A stretch of DNA of 52,070 nt, taken from assembly GCA_900465675.1 (NCBI GenBank), contig UBJR01000016.1, positions 1-52,070 of the forward strand. The letters run 5' to 3'. Origin of the DNA: Hyphomicrobiales bacterium. GTDB lineage: Bacteria > Pseudomonadota > Alphaproteobacteria > Rhizobiales > Rhizobiaceae. This document shows, piece after piece, positions 1 to 7,864 of this stretch. The position numbers were made by a program, and so were the translations under genes. The notes beneath the pieces are model-generated. The model was not told where the DNA came from. It did not search any database and saw nothing but the letters and a program-made list of their open reading frames with translations. Each line of letters starts with the position of its first letter. Within the stretch, counting starts at the first letter, position 1.

Positions 1-44
1 CGAGTGCCGTCGCGAAGGTGCAGACGGTTGCGGTGAAGAAGTAA
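1..44 (+). CDS. 3' end of a gene cut by the window edge
   Basis: An open frame enters from the left edge (codons from base 3) and stops at a TAA at 42-44, giving a tail of 13 residues that ends in VAVKK. A strong terminator 25 bp downstream supports this as a real gene end. The tail is too short to name a product, and one other frame is also open through here, so the frame is only probable. Confidence 0.4.
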   Translation, partial: SAVAKVQTVAVKK

Positions 45-69
45 TCACCGCTGAAACGATCCAGAAGAA

Positions 70-93
70 GCCCCGCTCTGCGGGGCTTTTTTT
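70..93 (+). terminator. Rho-independent terminator of the upstream gene
   Basis: A perfect 7-bp GC stem (GCCCCGC / GCGGGGC) with a TCT loop is followed by seven T residues. It ends the transcript entering from the left edge and separates it from the lacI-type operon. Confidence 0.9.
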
Positions 94-177
94 ATGTCCG
101 CAACATCTAATACAGTGCGGAAAACGCCAGTTACGCTAAGATTCGATTCGACAACGCCACATGCTTCCTGTAGAGCC

Positions 178-195
178 TGATTAAACGATTAATCA
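178..195. promoter_or_regulatory. LacI-family operator upstream of the purine-salvage operon
   Basis: TGATTAAACGATTAATCA is an 18-bp near-perfect palindrome (one mismatched pair) centred on CG and contains the AAACGATT core seen in LacI/PurR-type operators. It ends 15 bp before the ATG of the LacI-family gene. The natural reading is autoregulation of the whole operon. It is a by-eye match. Confidence 0.65.
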
Positions 196-210
196 AACGC
201 ACGGCAAACC

Positions 211-1260
211 ATGGCTTCGTCACGCCCGGGACCGAACTTGAGCAGGATAGCAACGTCGCTCGGCGTCTCCGTCGCGACTGTTTCCAATGCGCTTTCGGGC
301 AAGGGCCGTGTCTCCGAGCAGCTGGCGGAAAAGATTCGCGAGCATGCCGCCGAGCTTGGTTATATCCCGAGCCAGGCAGGCCGGGCACTACGCACCGGCC
401 GCAGCGGCGTCCTCGGCCTCGTGCTTCCCGATATTGCCAACCCGCTCTTTCCGAAAATCGCCCAGGCAATCGAATTCGCAGCCAAATCCGCGGACTACGG
501 CGTGCTCATCGCCGATTCGCGCGGCGATGTGACGGCGCAGACCGAGGCGATCAACCGCCTGATCGAACGCGGTGTCGATGGCATGGTCGTCGTCCCCCGC
601 CGCGCCACCCGCATCTCCGCCTCCAGCTGCCCAGTCGCCGTCATCGACACAGCCTCGACCCCCGGCAACACGGTTGCCGCCGACCACTGGCAGGGCGGCC
701 AGCAGATCGCCGCCCATCTGGCAGGTCTTGGCCACAAGCGCATCCTGATCATCGGCAACAATCCGGAATCCAACGTCCAGAACGATCGCGCCGGCGGCAT
801 CCGTTCCGGGCTCGCCAAGGGCATGAGTTCTGAGATGCTCTGGATCGAAAGGCTGGAGCAAACGGCCGGCCCCGGCTGCCGGCTCGGCCTCGCCAGGAAG
901 GCAGCCGAAGGCTTTACCGCCTTCGCCGCCCTTTCCGACCTGCAAGCCCTTCGGGCACTGACCGAGCTGCAGCAGGAAGGCATCAATGTGCCTGCCGATG
1001 TCAGCGTCACCGGCTTCGACGACCTGATCTGGTCACCGGTCGTCACTCCCGCGCTGACTACGGCGCGGATGGACATGGACAGGATCGCCGAGATCGCCAT
1101 CTCGGCGCTGCTGAAGACCATTCTGGAAAGCGGCACCCGGGAGGGTGTCATCGTCACTGCGGAGACCGATCGCGTTCCGATGCAATTGATCGTCCGCCAA
1201 TCCTCCGGGCCAGCGCGCCCGGCAAAAGAAAACCTGACAGATGGAGAACTCGCGACATGA
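211..1260 (+). CDS. LacI-family transcriptional regulator
   Basis: The protein has 349 residues. An N-terminal LacI helix-turn-helix (about residues 9-28, with the VATVSNALSG hinge-type sequence) precedes a periplasmic-binding-protein-like effector domain that contains the family's GLVLPDIANPLFP segment near residue 70. It should bind the palindrome at 178-195 and sense a small molecule, probably a purine or nucleoside judging by its operon partners; this effector is inferred. The stop overlaps the next start by 4 bp (ATGA), so it is translationally coupled to the transporter genes, which is unusual for a regulator and implies autoregulated, stoichiometric expression. The length is typical for the family. 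The ATG at 211 leaves only a short leader after the operator. Confidence 0.93.
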   Translation: MASSRPGPNLSRIATSLGVSVATVSNALSGKGRVSEQLAEKIREHAAELGYIPSQAGRALRTGRSGVLGLVLPDIANPLFPKIAQAIEFAAKSADYGVLIADSRGDVTAQTEAINRLIERGVDGMVVVPRRATRISASSCPVAVIDTASTPGNTVAADHWQGGQQIAAHLAGLGHKRILIIGNNPESNVQNDRAGGIRSGLAKGMSSEMLWIERLEQTAGPGCRLGLARKAAEGFTAFAALSDLQALRALTELQQEGINVPADVSVTGFDDLIWSPVVTPALTTARMDMDRIAEIAISALLKTILESGTREGVIVTAETDRVPMQLIVRQSSGPARPAKENLTDGELAT

Positions 1261-2276
1261 AATCCCTCATCGCATCGGTAGCGCTCTTGGCGCTCTCCCC
1301 GCTGGCGGCAGCCGCGCAGGACCGGACGCTGACCATTTCCGTCTATGCCTTCGCACAGGACGACTTCAAGACGCTGGTCTACGATCCCTTTGAAAAGCAA
1401 TGTGGCTGCAAGCTCGTCGTGGAAACTGGCAACAGCGTCGAGCGCATCGCCAAGATGGAAGCCAACAAGGCGAGCCCCGTCATCGACATGGCCGTCGTCT
1501 CGATGGCCGACGCGCTCTCGGCTTCCCGCAAGGACCTGATCGACAAGATCGACAGCTCCAAGCTCGCGAACTTCGACAAGCTCTATGATGTCGCCAAGGA
1601 TCCGAACGGCGACGGCATGAGCGTTGGCTACACATTCTACGCCACCTCGATCGCCTACCGCTCTGACAAGATGAAGATCGAGTCCTGGGCCGATCTCCTG
1701 AAGCCTGAATATGTCGGCCACGTCGCATTCCCGAACGTTACCACCAACCAGGGCCCGCCGGCGCTCTTCATGCTCGGAAAGGCGATCGGCAAGGATACGC
1801 CTGACCTTAAGGGCGCGATCGCGGCCGTCGGCGAAAAGAAGGATGATATCGTCACCTTCTACGAAAAGTCCTCGCAGCTCGTGCAGCTGATGCAGCAGGA
1901 AGAGATCTGGGCCGCCCCGATCGGCCGCTTCTCCTGGGCAGGCTTCACCAAGCTCGACGTCCCCGTCGCCTGGGCAACCCCGAAGGAAGGCCAGACCGGC
2001 GGCATGAACGTCATGGTCCTCACCAAAGGCTCGAAGAACCAGGATCTCGCCCTGCAGTTCATGGATTTCTGGCTCTCCACTGACATCCAGACCAAGCTTG
2101 CCGAAAAGCTGGTCGATAGCCCGGCAAACAAGGAGGTGAAGCTCTCCGAAGCCGCTGCGAACAACCTCACCTATGGCGAGGACACCGCCAAGAGCCTGAA
2201 GCTCATTCCTTCTGCCGTGGCGCTCGACAATCGCGATGCCTGGCTGAAGGAATGGAACAGCACGGTCGGCCAGTAA
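1257..2276 (+). CDS. ABC transporter substrate-binding protein, polyamine/iron type
   Basis: This 339-residue protein is secreted: K2 is followed by a hydrophobic stretch and a cleavable signal ending near AAAAQ (about residue 21). The mature part fits the PotD/AfuA-type extracellular solute-binding fold, with an SVYAF start strand and a hinge region around GYTFYATSIAYRSDK. It would capture the substrate in the periplasm and hand it to the two permeases downstream. Its start overlaps the LacI stop, and a strong hairpin follows the gene. Similarity to PotD would normally suggest polyamine or ferric iron uptake, but the operon ends in a nucleoside hydrolase and an adenine deaminase, so the ligand may be a purine nucleoside. 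The ligand cannot be read from the sequence. Confidence 0.9.
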   Translation: MKSLIASVALLALSPLAAAAQDRTLTISVYAFAQDDFKTLVYDPFEKQCGCKLVVETGNSVERIAKMEANKASPVIDMAVVSMADALSASRKDLIDKIDSSKLANFDKLYDVAKDPNGDGMSVGYTFYATSIAYRSDKMKIESWADLLKPEYVGHVAFPNVTTNQGPPALFMLGKAIGKDTPDLKGAIAAVGEKKDDIVTFYEKSSQLVQLMQQEEIWAAPIGRFSWAGFTKLDVPVAWATPKEGQTGGMNVMVLTKGSKNQDLALQFMDFWLSTDIQTKLAEKLVDSPANKEVKLSEAAANNLTYGEDTAKSLKLIPSAVALDNRDAWLKEWNSTVGQ

Positions 2277-2291
2277 GCCGCCGATCGCCGC

Positions 2292-2313
2292 CGGTCCCGG
2301 CCTGCCGGGACCG
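2292..2313 (+). terminator. Intra-operon hairpin after the binding-protein gene
   Basis: A perfect 10-bp stem (CGGTCCCGGC with GCCGGGACCG) with a 2-nt loop, followed by TTTCTT, sits in the 63-bp gap between the binding protein and the first permease. Such hairpins commonly give partial termination or protect the upstream mRNA so that the binding protein is made in excess. The partial effect here is inferred. Confidence 0.6.
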
Positions 2314-2339
2314 TTTCTTATCCGCCCGAAAGGCTCCCG

Positions 2340-3167
2340 ATGTTTCAGAACCGAGCAGAAGCTTTGGCGCTTGCGCTGCCGGCCGCAATCTTTGCGGCCG
2401 TGGTCTTCCTGCTGCCCGTCGCCATTCTGCTCTCAGAAGGTTTTCGCGCTGACGGCGCCTGGACACTGTCGGCCTATACCGATTTCTTCTCAGAGCAGCT
2501 GAACCGCACCGTCTTCCTGCGCACTTTCCGGCTCGGCCTCGAAGTCACGGCCGTCTCGGCCGTCATCGGCTATGCCGCGGCCTTTGCCATCGTCAACCTG
2601 CCGCCGAAGGGCAAGGGTCGGATGATCGGCCTGGTGACGCTGCCGCTGATGATCTCGCCGGTTGCCCGCACCTATGCCTGGATCGTCATCCTCGGCCGCA
2701 CCGGCATCATCAATCAGGCGATCACCGGCCTCGGCTTCAGCGACGAGCCACTGCGCCTGCTCTTCACCGAGACCGCCGTCTTCATCGGCCTGCTGCAGCT
2801 CTTCCTGCCGCTGATGATCCTGTCGCTGATCAGCGCCCTGGAAAACATGCCGAAGGACGCCATTCCGGCCGCCCGCGTGCTCGGCGCCAACTGGTTCCAG
2901 GTGTTCTGGAAGGTGATCCTGCCGCTCACCAAGGAAGGTCTTGTCGTCGGCGGCACCCTCGTCTTCACCGGCTCGCTCACCGCATACATCACGCCCGCCG
3001 TGCTCGGCGGCTCGAAGGTGCTGATGCTGGAGACCCTGCTTTACCAGCAGGTGTCCGTCTCCAACAATTTCGTCTCCGCCAGCGTCATCGCCTTCATGCT
3101 GATCGTCATGAGCTTCGCCGCCAACATTCTCTTGAAACGCCTGGCGACCGCGAGGAACAAGCGATGA
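2340..3167 (+). CDS. ABC transporter permease, PotB type
   Basis: This 275-residue inner-membrane protein has about six hydrophobic segments. The conserved cytoplasmic EAA-type loop (AIPAARVLGANWFQVFWKVI, about residues 179-198) docks on the ATPase. It forms one half of the translocation channel with the next gene product. The start ATG follows a hairpin and an AAAGG ribosome-binding site. The stop overlaps the next start by 4 bp. Family resemblance is to spermidine/putrescine and 2-aminoethylphosphonate-type permeases, not to the RbsC/NupQ type usually linked with nucleosides. Confidence 0.9.
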   Translation: MFQNRAEALALALPAAIFAAVVFLLPVAILLSEGFRADGAWTLSAYTDFFSEQLNRTVFLRTFRLGLEVTAVSAVIGYAAAFAIVNLPPKGKGRMIGLVTLPLMISPVARTYAWIVILGRTGIINQAITGLGFSDEPLRLLFTETAVFIGLLQLFLPLMILSLISALENMPKDAIPAARVLGANWFQVFWKVILPLTKEGLVVGGTLVFTGSLTAYITPAVLGGSKVLMLETLLYQQVSVSNNFVSASVIAFMLIVMSFAANILLKRLATARNKR

Positions 3168-3943
3168 CCGCACGCCTCTTCCCGCCCATCGTCCTGATCC
3201 TGCTGCTGACCTTCCTGATCGGCCCGTTCCTGATCATCATTGCCGCCTCGCTCTCCGCCGGCGATACGCTCGCCTTCCCGCCGCAGGGCCTGTCGCTGAA
3301 ATGGGTCGCCAAGGTCTTCACCATCGACAGCTTCCGCGAGAGCTTCGGCATGTCGATGTTCCTCGCCGTTTTCGGCACGCTCTCGGCGCTGATCCTCGGC
3401 ATTCCCGCCGCCTACGCGCTGTCGCGCTACAAGCTGCCCTTCGCCGAGACCGTACGCACCATCGTTTCCCTGCCAATCATCGTGCCCGGCATCATCGTCG
3501 GCCTGGCGCTGCTGCGCTATCTGATCGTGCCCTTCGGCTTCAATATCACGCTGGCGCTGTTCTTCGCCCACACCGCGCTGGTGCTGCCCTATGCGGTGCG
3601 CGTCGTCTCGGCGAGCCTCAACAACCTGCGCTCCGATATCGAGGAGGCAGCCGTTCTCCTGGGCTCATCGCGATCCGGCGCCTTCTTCCGGGTGGTGATC
3701 CCGAATATCCGCGGCGGCATTCTCGCGGCCTTCATCCTCGGCTTCGTCACCAGCTTCAATCAGGTGCCAGTCTCGCTGTTCCTCTCCGGTCCCGGTGTCC
3801 GCACCCTGCCGATTGACATGCTGGGCTACATGGAGACCACCTACGACCCGTCGATCGCAGCCCTCTCCTCGCTGCTCGCCTTCCTTTCCATCGGCATCGT
3901 CTTCCTTGCCGAACGCTTTCTGGGATTCTCGCGTTATGTCTGA
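3164..3943 (+). CDS. ABC transporter permease, PotC type
   Basis: This 259-residue membrane protein with about six hydrophobic spans is the second channel subunit. Its EAA-type loop reads EEAAVLLGSSRSGAFFRVVI around residues 164-183. It overlaps the preceding permease by 4 bp and the following ATPase by 8 bp, so the three transporter core genes are translationally coupled. Length and topology are ordinary for PotC-like subunits. Confidence 0.9.
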   Translation: MTARLFPPIVLILLLTFLIGPFLIIIAASLSAGDTLAFPPQGLSLKWVAKVFTIDSFRESFGMSMFLAVFGTLSALILGIPAAYALSRYKLPFAETVRTIVSLPIIVPGIIVGLALLRYLIVPFGFNITLALFFAHTALVLPYAVRVVSASLNNLRSDIEEAAVLLGSSRSGAFFRVVIPNIRGGILAAFILGFVTSFNQVPVSLFLSGPGVRTLPIDMLGYMETTYDPSIAALSSLLAFLSIGIVFLAERFLGFSRYV

Positions 3944-4958
3944 TGCCTATCTTCAACTCGACAAGCTGACGCTGGCCTATGGCGATACGGTCGCGGTGAA
4001 GGACCTCGATCTCACGATCGAAAAGGGCGAGCTCGTCGCCCTGCTCGGCCCCTCCGGCTGCGGCAAGACGACGACGATGCGCTCGATCGCCGGCCTGCTG
4101 ACACCCGCCTCCGGCCGCATCAATCTCGACGGCGACGACATTACCCGCGTCTCGGCCAACAAACGCAATGTCGGCCTCGTCTTCCAGTCCTATGCCCTCT
4201 TCCCGCATCTGACCGTTTACGAAAACGTCGCCTTCGGCCTGCGCCTCAAGGGCATGTCAGGCCAGGATCTTGACAAGCGCGTGACGTCGGGCATCAAGTC
4301 GGTCGGTCTCGCAAGCTTTGCCGCCCGGAAACCAGCCGAACTCTCCGGCGGCCAGCAACAGCGCGTGGCGCTTGCCCGCTCGATGGTGATGGAACCCAAG
4401 GTGCTGCTGCTCGACGAGCCGCTGTCCAACCTCGACGCCCGGCTGCGTCTGGAAATGCGCGCCGAGCTGCAGCGCGTCCAGAAGGAAACCGGCGTGACGA
4501 TGATTTTCGTCACCCATGATCAGGTGGAGGCGCTGGCCCTTGCCGACCGGATCGTCGTGATGCTGAACGGCGGCATAGAGCAGATCGGTACGCCCGAAGA
4601 TATCTACAATCGCCCCGTCTCCGCCTTCGTCGCCGATTTCGTCGGCTTCGAGAACGTCTTCAAGCTCGAAGGCGGCAAGCTCGTCACGCAAAACGGCCCG
4701 ATCGATTTGCCGGCCCCTGCGCCTCAGGCTGCAGGGCTGGCGTGGCGGCCGCGCACGGTCATCCTTGGTTCCGGTCCTTTCCAGGGAACTGTGCGCGGCA
4801 CCTCTTATGCCGGCAACACGCGGGAATACCTGCTCGACACCCCGCTCGGGCCGATCAAGGCGGAGGTCGATGCAGGCCTCGCCGCCCACCCGATCGGCAC
4901 CGCGCTTTCCTTCGACCTTCCGCTTGCTGCAGCCGCAAGCCTTTCGCGCTTCGGGTGA
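3936..4958 (+). CDS. ABC transporter ATP-binding protein, PotA type
   Basis: This 340-residue ATPase energises import. Walker A is GPSGCGKTT near residue 38, the signature is LSGGQQQRVALARS, Walker B is VLLLDEPLSNLDAR, and the switch histidine lies in FVTHDQ. About 100 C-terminal residues form a TOBE-like domain, as in PotA and FbpC. The frame is open upstream to 3795, but the ATG at 3936 starts the conserved domain and overlaps the permease stop at 3941-3943, so it is preferred. The next gene begins one base after its stop. Confidence 0.92.
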   Translation: MSDAYLQLDKLTLAYGDTVAVKDLDLTIEKGELVALLGPSGCGKTTTMRSIAGLLTPASGRINLDGDDITRVSANKRNVGLVFQSYALFPHLTVYENVAFGLRLKGMSGQDLDKRVTSGIKSVGLASFAARKPAELSGGQQQRVALARSMVMEPKVLLLDEPLSNLDARLRLEMRAELQRVQKETGVTMIFVTHDQVEALALADRIVVMLNGGIEQIGTPEDIYNRPVSAFVADFVGFENVFKLEGGKLVTQNGPIDLPAPAPQAAGLAWRPRTVILGSGPFQGTVRGTSYAGNTREYLLDTPLGPIKAEVDAGLAAHPIGTALSFDLPLAAAASLSRFG

Positions 4959-4959
4959 C

Positions 4960-5883
4960 ATGATGGGAATTTGGATCGATACCGACATGGGCTTCGACGA
5001 CATTGCCGCCATTCTGGTGGTGAAGCAGTCGGGCCTCGAAATATCAGGCGTCTCGCTGGTCTTCGGCAACACGCCGCTGCCACAGGTGAAGCTGAACGCA
5101 TCAGGCGCCGCACAGGCCTTCGGCTGGACCTTCCCGATCCACAGCGGCCGCGCCAATCCGGTGCTCGGCAAGATCGAGACGGCTCAGGCGATCCTCGGCG
5201 ACACCGGCATCCCAACCGCGGGCCGCACGCTGCCGCAAGGCTCGGCGCTGCCGGATAGCGATGCGTTCACCGCACTCTGCCGCTGGCTCGAAACAGATGG
5301 ACCGCATCGCATCCTGGCCTTGGGACCGCTGACCAATATCGCAGCCCTAGCGCTCGCCCGTCCCGATCTCGCTGCCCGCATCACCGAACTCACCTGGATG
5401 GGCGGCGGTGTCACCATCGGCAATCACACGGCCTCAGCAGAGTTCAACGCGCTCGCCGACCCGGAAGCGCTGGCGATCGTCATCAGCCACGGCCTGCCGC
5501 TGAAGATGGTCGATCTCGATCTCTGCCGCAAAGTCCTGGCCAGGCCCGACGATATCGGCCCGATCCGTTCAGCCGGTGGCACCAATGCCGAACTGATCGC
5601 CGACATGCTCGCGGGTTACGTCAATATCGGCATCAGCCGCGGCCGCGCCGCCATGGCGATCTACGACCCCTCTGCCGCCGTCGCCTTCGTGGCCCCTGAT
5701 CTGGTCAACTTCCGCGCCGCCCGCATCGATGTCGAACTCGCCGGCCAGTTCACTCGCGGCCGCACCGTCGTCGAGACGCGCGCAACCCATGCCGCGCCCA
5801 ATGCCGAATTTGCTGTCGAGATCGATGCCGAGGCCGCCCGCGCGATGATCCTCGGCGCGCTCGAAAGCGAGGCCCGCAAATGA
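4960..5883 (+). CDS. Nucleoside hydrolase (inosine/uridine-preferring family)
   Basis: The predicted reaction is hydrolysis of the N-glycosidic bond of a ribonucleoside to free base and ribose. In this 307-residue protein the calcium-site signature DTDMGFDD lies at residues 7-14, the conserved EFNALADPEA lies near 161, and the late metal aspartate is present in IYDPSAA at 236. At residue 235, where many family members have the catalytic His of an HDP motif, this protein has Tyr, so substrate range or mechanism may differ. The upstream frame is open to 4765, but the ATG at 4960 starts the fold and lies one base after the ATPase stop. It overlaps the adenine deaminase start by 4 bp. Confidence 0.88.
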   Translation: MMGIWIDTDMGFDDIAAILVVKQSGLEISGVSLVFGNTPLPQVKLNASGAAQAFGWTFPIHSGRANPVLGKIETAQAILGDTGIPTAGRTLPQGSALPDSDAFTALCRWLETDGPHRILALGPLTNIAALALARPDLAARITELTWMGGGVTIGNHTASAEFNALADPEALAIVISHGLPLKMVDLDLCRKVLARPDDIGPIRSAGGTNAELIADMLAGYVNIGISRGRAAMAIYDPSAAVAFVAPDLVNFRAARIDVELAGQFTRGRTVVETRATHAAPNAEFAVEIDAEAARAMILGALESEARK

Positions 5884-7670
5884 CCCATTCGTTGCGCCAG
5901 GAACCGGCCGATCTCAACGATCCCCAATTGCGCGCCCGCGCCGTGGCCGCCGCCCGCGGCCACCTGCCCTTCGACATTCTCATAACGGGCGGCAAGCTGC
6001 TCGATGCCGTCACCGGCCTGATCCGCGAGGCGGATATCGGCCTGACCGGCCCGCTGATATCGAGCGTGCACGCTCCGAAAAGCCGCAGCGATGCCGCCGA
6101 AATCATCGACGCATCTGGCACCATCATCACCCCCGGCCTGATCGACACCCATATGCATGTCGAAAGCTCGATGGTGACACCGGCCGAATATGCCCGGGCC
6201 GTGCTGCCGCGGGGCGTCACCACGATCCTCTGGGATCCGCATGAGTTCGGCAATGTCCACGGCCTCGACGGCGTGCGCTGGGCGATCGAGGCATCCGCCG
6301 GTCTGCCGCTCCGCATGATCCTGCTCGCCCCATCCTGTGTGCCCTCGGCACCCGGCCTGGAGCGCGCCGGGGCTGATTTCGACGCTTCCGTCATCACCGA
6401 GATGCTGCGCTTGCCTGCGATCGGCGGCGTCGCCGAGGTCATGAACATGCGCGGCGTCATCGACGGCGACCCGCGCATGACCGAGATCGTCAATGCCGGT
6501 CTGGCATCCGGAAAGCTCGTCTGCGGCCATGCCCGCGGGCTGGAGGGCGCCGATCTCAACGCCTTCATGGCCGCAGGCATCACCTCCGACCACGAACTGA
6601 CCTCCGGTGCCGACCTGTTGCAGAAGCTGGCTGCCGGCATGACCATCGAGCTGCGCGGCTCACACGATCACCTGCTCGCCGAATTCGTCGAAGCCTTGAA
6701 CACCATCGGCCATCTGCCGCCGACGGTGACGCTCTGCACCGACGATGTTTTCCCCGATGAACTGCTTGATGGTGGCGGCCTCGACGACGTGATCCGCCGC
6801 CTGATGCGCTACGGTATGCGCCCGGAATGGGCACTCCGCGCCGCCACTTTCAACGCCGCGCAACGGCTGAAGCGCAGCGATCTCGGCCTGATCGCCGCCG
6901 GGCGCCGCGCCGACATCGTGCTCTTCGAAGATCTCACCGACTTCCGGGCGCGGCGGGTGATCGCCAGTGGCCGCACCATTGCCCGCGATGGCACCATGAC
7001 CGCGGCGCCGAAGCCGCTCGATACCGCGCCACTCACCAATTCCGTCAAGCTCACTCCCTTCGGCCAAGACGACTTCAAGGTTCGTTCCGAGGGGACGCGC
7101 GTGCGCGTCGCCACCATCGACCGTCCGCGCTTCACCCAATGGGCCGAAGCTGAAACGTCAGTCGAAAACGGCTTCGTGGTCCCGCCCGCAGGTAGCACGA
7201 TGATCTCGGTCGCCCACCGCCACGGACTGGCGGATGGCCGCCCGCGCACCGGTTTTCTGACGGGCTGGGGAGAATGGCGCGGCGCCTTCTGCACCACCGT
7301 CTCGCATGACAGCCACAACCTGACGGTCTTCGGCGGCAACACCGGGGATATGGCGGCGGCGGCGAATGCGGTGATCGCAGCAGGCGGCGGAATGGCCGTT
7401 GCGAAGGATGGCGTCATCCTGGCGCTGCTGCCTCTGCCGCTCTCAGGCCTCGTCAGCGAAGCCTCGCTCGCCGAGACGGCACAAGCCTTCCGCGACATCC
7501 GCAAGGCGATGGAAGAGATCGTCACCTGGCAGCCGCCCTACCTCGTCTTCAAGGCCTGCTTCGGGGCGACACTTGCCTGCAATATCGGTCCGCATCAGAC
7601 GGATATGGGGATTGCCGATGTGCTGACGGGTAAGGTGCTGGAGACGCCAGTGGTGGAGATATTGTCCTAA
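5880..7670 (+). CDS. ade: Adenine deaminase
   Basis: Adenine deaminase converts adenine to hypoxanthine and ammonia. The protein has 596 residues, close to the usual size of AdeC-type enzymes. It carries the amidohydrolase metal motif DTHMHVE (about residue 86), the DPHEFGN segment, a CGHARGL strand, and the GLIAAGRRADIVLFEDL strand that ends the barrel. It is the last gene of the operon and overlaps the nucleoside hydrolase by 4 bp. Together they give a route from a nucleoside to a base and then to hypoxanthine, which feeds purine salvage or degradation. A RIME-like repeat follows instead of a simple terminator. Confidence 0.93.
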   Translation: MTHSLRQEPADLNDPQLRARAVAAARGHLPFDILITGGKLLDAVTGLIREADIGLTGPLISSVHAPKSRSDAAEIIDASGTIITPGLIDTHMHVESSMVTPAEYARAVLPRGVTTILWDPHEFGNVHGLDGVRWAIEASAGLPLRMILLAPSCVPSAPGLERAGADFDASVITEMLRLPAIGGVAEVMNMRGVIDGDPRMTEIVNAGLASGKLVCGHARGLEGADLNAFMAAGITSDHELTSGADLLQKLAAGMTIELRGSHDHLLAEFVEALNTIGHLPPTVTLCTDDVFPDELLDGGGLDDVIRRLMRYGMRPEWALRAATFNAAQRLKRSDLGLIAAGRRADIVLFEDLTDFRARRVIASGRTIARDGTMTAAPKPLDTAPLTNSVKLTPFGQDDFKVRSEGTRVRVATIDRPRFTQWAEAETSVENGFVVPPAGSTMISVAHRHGLADGRPRTGFLTGWGEWRGAFCTTVSHDSHNLTVFGGNTGDMAAAANAVIAAGGGMAVAKDGVILALLPLPLSGLVSEASLAETAQAFRDIRKAMEEIVTWQPPYLVFKACFGATLACNIGPHQTDMGIADVLTGKVLETPVVEILS

Positions 7671-7688
7671 GAATCGCTTGGAGGGCGT

Positions 7689-7836
7689 GGCCCCCTCATC
7701 CGCCCTTCGGGCACCTTCTCCCCGCTGGGAGAAGGGAAATCGCGCCCTTCGCGAATCTCAAATTATTGAAGCAAGGCCGCGCCACAAGTCCCTTCTCCCC
7801 TCGGGGAGAAGGTGCCGGTAGGCGGATGAGGGGGCC
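7689..7836. repeat. RIME-like mosaic inverted repeat
   Basis: GGCCCCCTCATCCGCC at the left end is matched in reverse by GGCGGATGAGGGGGCC at the right end. Inner arms CACCTTCTCCCC and GGGGAGAAGGTG are also inverted. The element fills the space between the convergent adenine deaminase and amidohydrolase genes. It has the form of the Rhizobium-specific intergenic mosaic elements; the family assignment is by resemblance. A second copy is at 11142-11261. Confidence 0.8.
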
Positions 7837-7864
7837 AAGTCCACTGCTCTTGCTCGCACGCGAC

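Noticed and set aside
495..1721. 408-codon open frame on the minus strand opposite the LacI and binding-protein genes
   Set aside because: It runs antisense across two well-supported genes, has no family motif and the biased composition of a shadow frame in GC-rich DNA.
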